DNA from: Oscillospiraceae bacterium
GTDB lineage: Bacteria > Bacillota > Clostridia > Oscillospirales > Ruminococcaceae
DNA length: 8,863 nucleotides
Reading direction: 5' to 3'
Assembly (NCBI GenBank): GCA_016302225.1
Contig: JAEDOB010000076.1
Coordinates: forward strand, 1 to 8,863
Part shown: piece after piece, positions 7,181 through 8,863 of the stretch
How positions within the stretch are numbered: position 1 is the stretch's first letter
How the letters are laid out: the number at the start of each line of letters is the position of its first letter
Translations under genes and position numbers: made by a program
The notes under the pieces: model-generated
What the model was told of the DNA's origin: nothing
Database searches by the model: none
What the model saw: the letters and a program-made list of their open reading frames with translations, nothing else

Positions 7181-7270
7181 TGGCGCAGAAAGAGGGATTT
7201 GAACCCTCGCGCCGGTTTCCCGACCTACTCCCTTAGCAGGGGAGCCCCTTCACCACTTGGGTATTTCTGC
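7181..7270 (-). tRNA. tRNA-Ser (anticodon GCU)
   Basis: The minus strand folds as a class II tRNA of 90 bases including encoded CCA (7183-7181). The acceptor stem is GCAGAAA (7270-7264) with TTTCTGC (7191-7185), and the discriminator base is G, as expected for serine tRNAs. The anticodon arm is CTCCC-CTGCTAA-GGGAG, giving anticodon GCT, which reads AGC and AGU. The T arm is GAGGG-TTCAAAT-CCCTC. The long variable arm confirms the serine type. It is the second gene of a two-tRNA operon, 40 bases after the first, and is followed seven bases later by the terminator stem. Confidence 0.96.
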
Positions 7271-7310
7271 GAATGGTGAACCGATAAAACTATTCACTTA
7301 AAGGAAAAGT

Positions 7311-7398
7311 TGGCGGAGAGGAAGGGATTCGAACCCTTGTGCCTTGTGGGCAAACGGTTTTCAAGACCGCCTCGTTATGACCGCTTCGATACCTCTCC
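7311..7398 (-). tRNA. tRNA-Ser (anticodon UGA)
   Basis: A class II tRNA of 88 bases including encoded CCA (7313-7311). The acceptor stem is GGAGAGG (7398-7392) with CCTCTCC (7321-7315), discriminator G. The anticodon loop CTTGAAA gives TGA, which reads UCA and, by wobble, other UCN codons. The variable arm pairs as TGCC/GGCA. The T arm is AAGGG-TTCGAAT-CCCTT. It is the first gene of the operon and lies about 55 bases downstream of the predicted transcription start. Confidence 0.96.
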
Positions 7399-7458
7399 GT
7401 ATTTCGTTTAACGGAAAATGCGGTTTTACTGCCCGCACAACGCTTTAACGACTTATTT

Positions 7459-7487
7459 ATTTTACCATATAGAGAATTTTTTGTCAA
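7459..7487 (-). promoter_or_regulatory. Sigma-A promoter of the tRNA-Ser operon
   Basis: Minus strand: a perfect TTGACA (7487-7482), a 17-base spacer, and TAAAAT (7464-7459, five of six matches). Transcription should begin near 7452, leaving a ~54-base leader to be trimmed before tRNA-Ser(UGA). Confidence 0.85.
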
Positions 7488-7576
7488 GCATTTTTCGCAA
7501 ATAAATATTTTTCGTCAGATTGTACAAATATAACATCTCTGATATAGCACAATGAAACAAATTATCTTCGTTAATA

Positions 7577-7592
7577 AAATTCGCCCGAATTT
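7577..7592. other. Perfect 7-bp inverted repeat
   Basis: AAATTCG-CC-CGAATTT is a perfect dyad with a two-base centre, the size and shape of a dimeric repressor site. It lies between the rubrerythrin terminator and the tRNA promoter, about 90 bases upstream of the -35 box, so no regulated gene is obvious. The rest of 7488-7595 shows nothing I can support. Confidence 0.3.
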
Positions 7593-7595
7593 CCG

Positions 7596-7637
7596 AAAAA
7601 AACACGGGTATGCCGCACAATTTCGTGCAGCATACCC
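7596..7637 (-). terminator. Intrinsic terminator of the rubrerythrin gene
   Basis: A 13-base stem pairs 7606-7618 with 7625-7637 (GGGTATGC on the outer side) around a six-base loop. One pair is C.A on the plus strand but G.U in minus-strand RNA, so the fold favours the rubrerythrin direction. Seven T follow on the minus strand (plus-strand A run 7596-7602). The stem starts five bases after the stop codon. Confidence 0.88.
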
Positions 7638-7642
7638 TCTTT

Positions 7643-8263
7643 TTATCCTAATGAAGCATAGCCGTTTTCCTTAAAATCGTAGTATTTGAACGGCACAAAA
7701 AATCCCTTGTCCGAATGGCAGACGGGGCAGCTTTGGGGTGCCATGGGACCTCTGTGGATATGTCCGCAGTTCAGGCAGAGCCACTCGGTCTTTTCGTTTG
7801 TGTTTTCCGCCTTGAAAAGCAGTCCCCGTTCAATAAGAGAAGCAAATGTGCCGAAACGGTCGCCGTGAACCTTTTCAATGGCGGCAATATTCTCGAAAGC
7901 CGACGCTATCTGCAAAAAGCCCTCGTCCTTGGCGGTTTTTGCAAATGCGGGATAGACCGTTTCAAACTCCTCATACTCATTATGTCGGGCAGAGGTGAGA
8001 AGCTTCACGATGTCGTCGTAATTGTCCACGGGATATGCGCCCTCTATGGCAATATTTTCGCCGTTTGACTGTCTGAGAAAATTATAGAATATTTCGGCGT
8101 GCGCCTTCTCCTGATCGGCGGTCAGCTTGAAAACACGGCTGAGGAATTCGTAATTCTGCTGCTTGGCTGCATTCGCCGCAAAGGTGTAGCGGTTTCTCGC
8201 CTGACTTTCTCCCGCAAATGCCCTCATAAGATTTTCCTTTGTGATACTTGATGAAAATTCCAT
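7643..8263 (-). CDS. rbr: Rubrerythrin
   Basis: A 206-residue non-haem iron protein that reduces hydrogen peroxide in the cytosol of anaerobes, taking electrons through its rubredoxin-like centre. The ATG (8263-8261) has AAAGGAG (8280-8274) ten bases upstream. Residues 1-~145 form a ferritin-like four-helix bundle with diiron ligands visible as Glu19 (AGES), E52-x2-H55, E96/E99 and E130-x2-H133. The C-terminal rubredoxin domain carries C163-x2-C166 and C179-x2-C182, a compact 12-residue spacing usual for rubrerythrins. All iron ligands are present and the length is normal. The order diiron then rubredoxin is classical, not the reverse-rubrerythrin order. It is monocistronic, divergent from secA and followed by its own terminator. 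Clostridial rubrerythrins are often controlled by the peroxide sensor PerR, but I do not see a clear Per box or a confident promoter upstream. Confidence 0.97.
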   Translation of the reverse strand: MEFSSSITKENLMRAFAGESQARNRYTFAANAAKQQNYEFLSRVFKLTADQEKAHAEIFYNFLRQSNGENIAIEGAYPVDNYDDIVKLLTSARHNEYEEFETVYPAFAKTAKDEGFLQIASAFENIAAIEKVHGDRFGTFASLIERGLLFKAENTNEKTEWLCLNCGHIHRGPMAPQSCPVCHSDKGFFVPFKYYDFKENGYASLG

Positions 8264-8355
8264 TTAAAGTATTCTCCTTTTTGAGTGATTTGCATTATTA
8301 TCTTTCATTTAACGAATTTTATGCCCAAAATAGTGATTTTCTTTGAAAAAAATAT

Positions 8356-8384
8356 TTGACAATTGAATGAAAAAGAGTTATAAT
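8356..8384 (+). promoter_or_regulatory. Consensus sigma-A promoter of secA
   Basis: TTGACA (8356-8361), a 17-base spacer and TATAAT (8379-8384) match the consensus at every position. Transcription should start near 8391, giving a leader of about 58 bases with a small hairpin (AGCCG 8406-8410 with CGGCT 8417-8421) and the ribosome binding site AAAGGTGG (8432-8439). The divergent region 8264-8448 otherwise shows only the rubrerythrin ribosome binding site. Confidence 0.92.
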
Positions 8385-8448
8385 AAGATAGTATGTAGAC
8401 ATTACAGCCGCATTATCGGCTTAAAACTAATAAAGGTGGATTTGATAA

Positions 8449-8863
8449 ATGGGACTTTTTGATGGATTGTTCGGTTCTTACAGCAAAAGAGAGCTTGCAA
8501 AGATAGAGCCTATAAAGAACAAGGTTCTTGCCCTTGACGAGGAATATCAGGCTATGTCTGAGGAAACTCTTAAAGGACAGACAAAGGTGCTGAAGGAAAG
8601 GCTGGCAAACGGCGAAACTCTTGACGACATTCTCCCCGAAGCACTTGCTACGGTAAGAGAGGCTGCCTGGAGAGTTCTCGGAAAGAAGCCCTTCCCCGTT
8701 CAGATTATCGGTGCTATCGTTCTTCATCAGGGACGTATCGCCGAAATGAGAACAGGTGAAGGTAAGACCCTCGTTGCCTGCTGTGCCGCTTACCTTAATT
8801 CGCTGGACGGCAAGGGCGTTCACGTTGTAACGGTAAATGACTACCTTGCAAAATCCCAGTCGG
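8449..8863 (+). CDS. secA: Preprotein translocase ATPase SecA, N-terminal part (cut by window end)
   Basis: The first 138 codons of SecA, the cytosolic motor that pushes unfolded preproteins through SecYEG. The ATG at 8449 follows AAAGGTGG by nine bases and a consensus promoter by about 65. Visible parts are the N-terminal helix with GLFDGLFGS and KRELAKIEPI, then the helicase-like nucleotide-binding start: RVLGKKPFPVQIIGAIVLHQGRIAEM surrounds the Q-type motif, MRTGEGKT (100-107) is Walker A, and GKGVHVVTVNDYLA (121-134) is the next conserved block. Where many SecAs read TLPAYLNAL and DYLAKRD, this one reads CCAAYLNSL and DYLAKSQ, a mild lineage difference. The remaining ~700 residues, including DEAD box and SecB/zinc tail, lie outside. 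Identification is firm; the strong promoter suggests the housekeeping copy. Confidence 0.97.
   Translation, partial: MGLFDGLFGSYSKRELAKIEPIKNKVLALDEEYQAMSEETLKGQTKVLKERLANGETLDDILPEALATVREAAWRVLGKKPFPVQIIGAIVLHQGRIAEMRTGEGKTLVACCAAYLNSLDGKGVHVVTVNDYLAKSQS

Noticed and set aside
7181..7200. 3' end of tRNA-Ser(GCU) as an attachment site for an integrated element covering the left side
   Set aside because: No second copy of the tRNA 3' end and no integrase gene are visible in the window.
7290..7487. Minus-strand open frame of 65 codons
   Set aside because: It runs across tRNA-Ser(UGA) and its leader; the RNA gene explains the sequence.
8264..8350. PerR box or promoter for rubrerythrin
   Set aside because: AT-rich sequence contains TAAAAT- and GATAAT-like hexamers but no matching -35 at a sensible distance and no clear 15-base Per palindrome.
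8413..8823. Minus-strand open frame of 136 codons
   Set aside because: It is the antisense shadow of the secA start.

Overview
The window looks like chromosomal DNA of a low-to-moderate GC Gram-positive anaerobe of the Clostridia, most likely a Ruminococcus-like member of the Oscillospiraceae. This rests on AAAGGAG/AGGTGG ribosome binding sites, textbook sigma-A promoters, tRNA genes with encoded CCA, a rubrerythrin, a clostridial-style coiled-coil FtsX permease, and the general protein style. The genus is an inference; no rRNA or species marker is present.

Layout. Positions 1-1419 (+) hold the 3' part of a helical, TPR-like protein gene whose beginning lies outside the window. It converges on a 406-residue protein of unknown function (1476-2696, -), and the two share a terminator hairpin. 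Positions 2799-6790 (-) hold a two-gene ABC export-type unit. The first gene encodes an ATPase of the MacB/LolD type with a GAF sensory domain fused to its N-terminus. The second overlaps it by 7 bases and encodes a 922-residue two-module FtsX/MacB-type permease with a long extracytoplasmic coiled-coil insertion. The unit has a recognisable promoter about 190 bases upstream of the chosen start, so its leader is long.

Next is a tandem serine tRNA operon (-): promoter, tRNA-Ser(UGA), tRNA-Ser(GCU), terminator. Then comes a classical-order rubrerythrin (7643-8263, -) with its own terminator. Last, divergently transcribed from a consensus TTGACA-17-TATAAT promoter, is the first 138 codons of secA (8449 to the window end, +).

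How the parts relate. The tRNAs, rubrerythrin and secA are housekeeping or stress genes. The left two-thirds looks more accessory. The most interesting unit is the GAF-ATPase/coiled-coil permease pair. Its architecture suggests an exporter or envelope-remodelling (mechanotransmission-like) complex whose ATPase may be gated by a cytosolic signal and whose permease carries its own coiled-coil hairpin instead of a separate adaptor protein. A second point is a ~30-base AT-rich element found twice in the same orientation, upstream of the ATPase gene and upstream of the 406-residue protein gene. That second site also has an 8-base direct repeat overlapping a weak candidate promoter.
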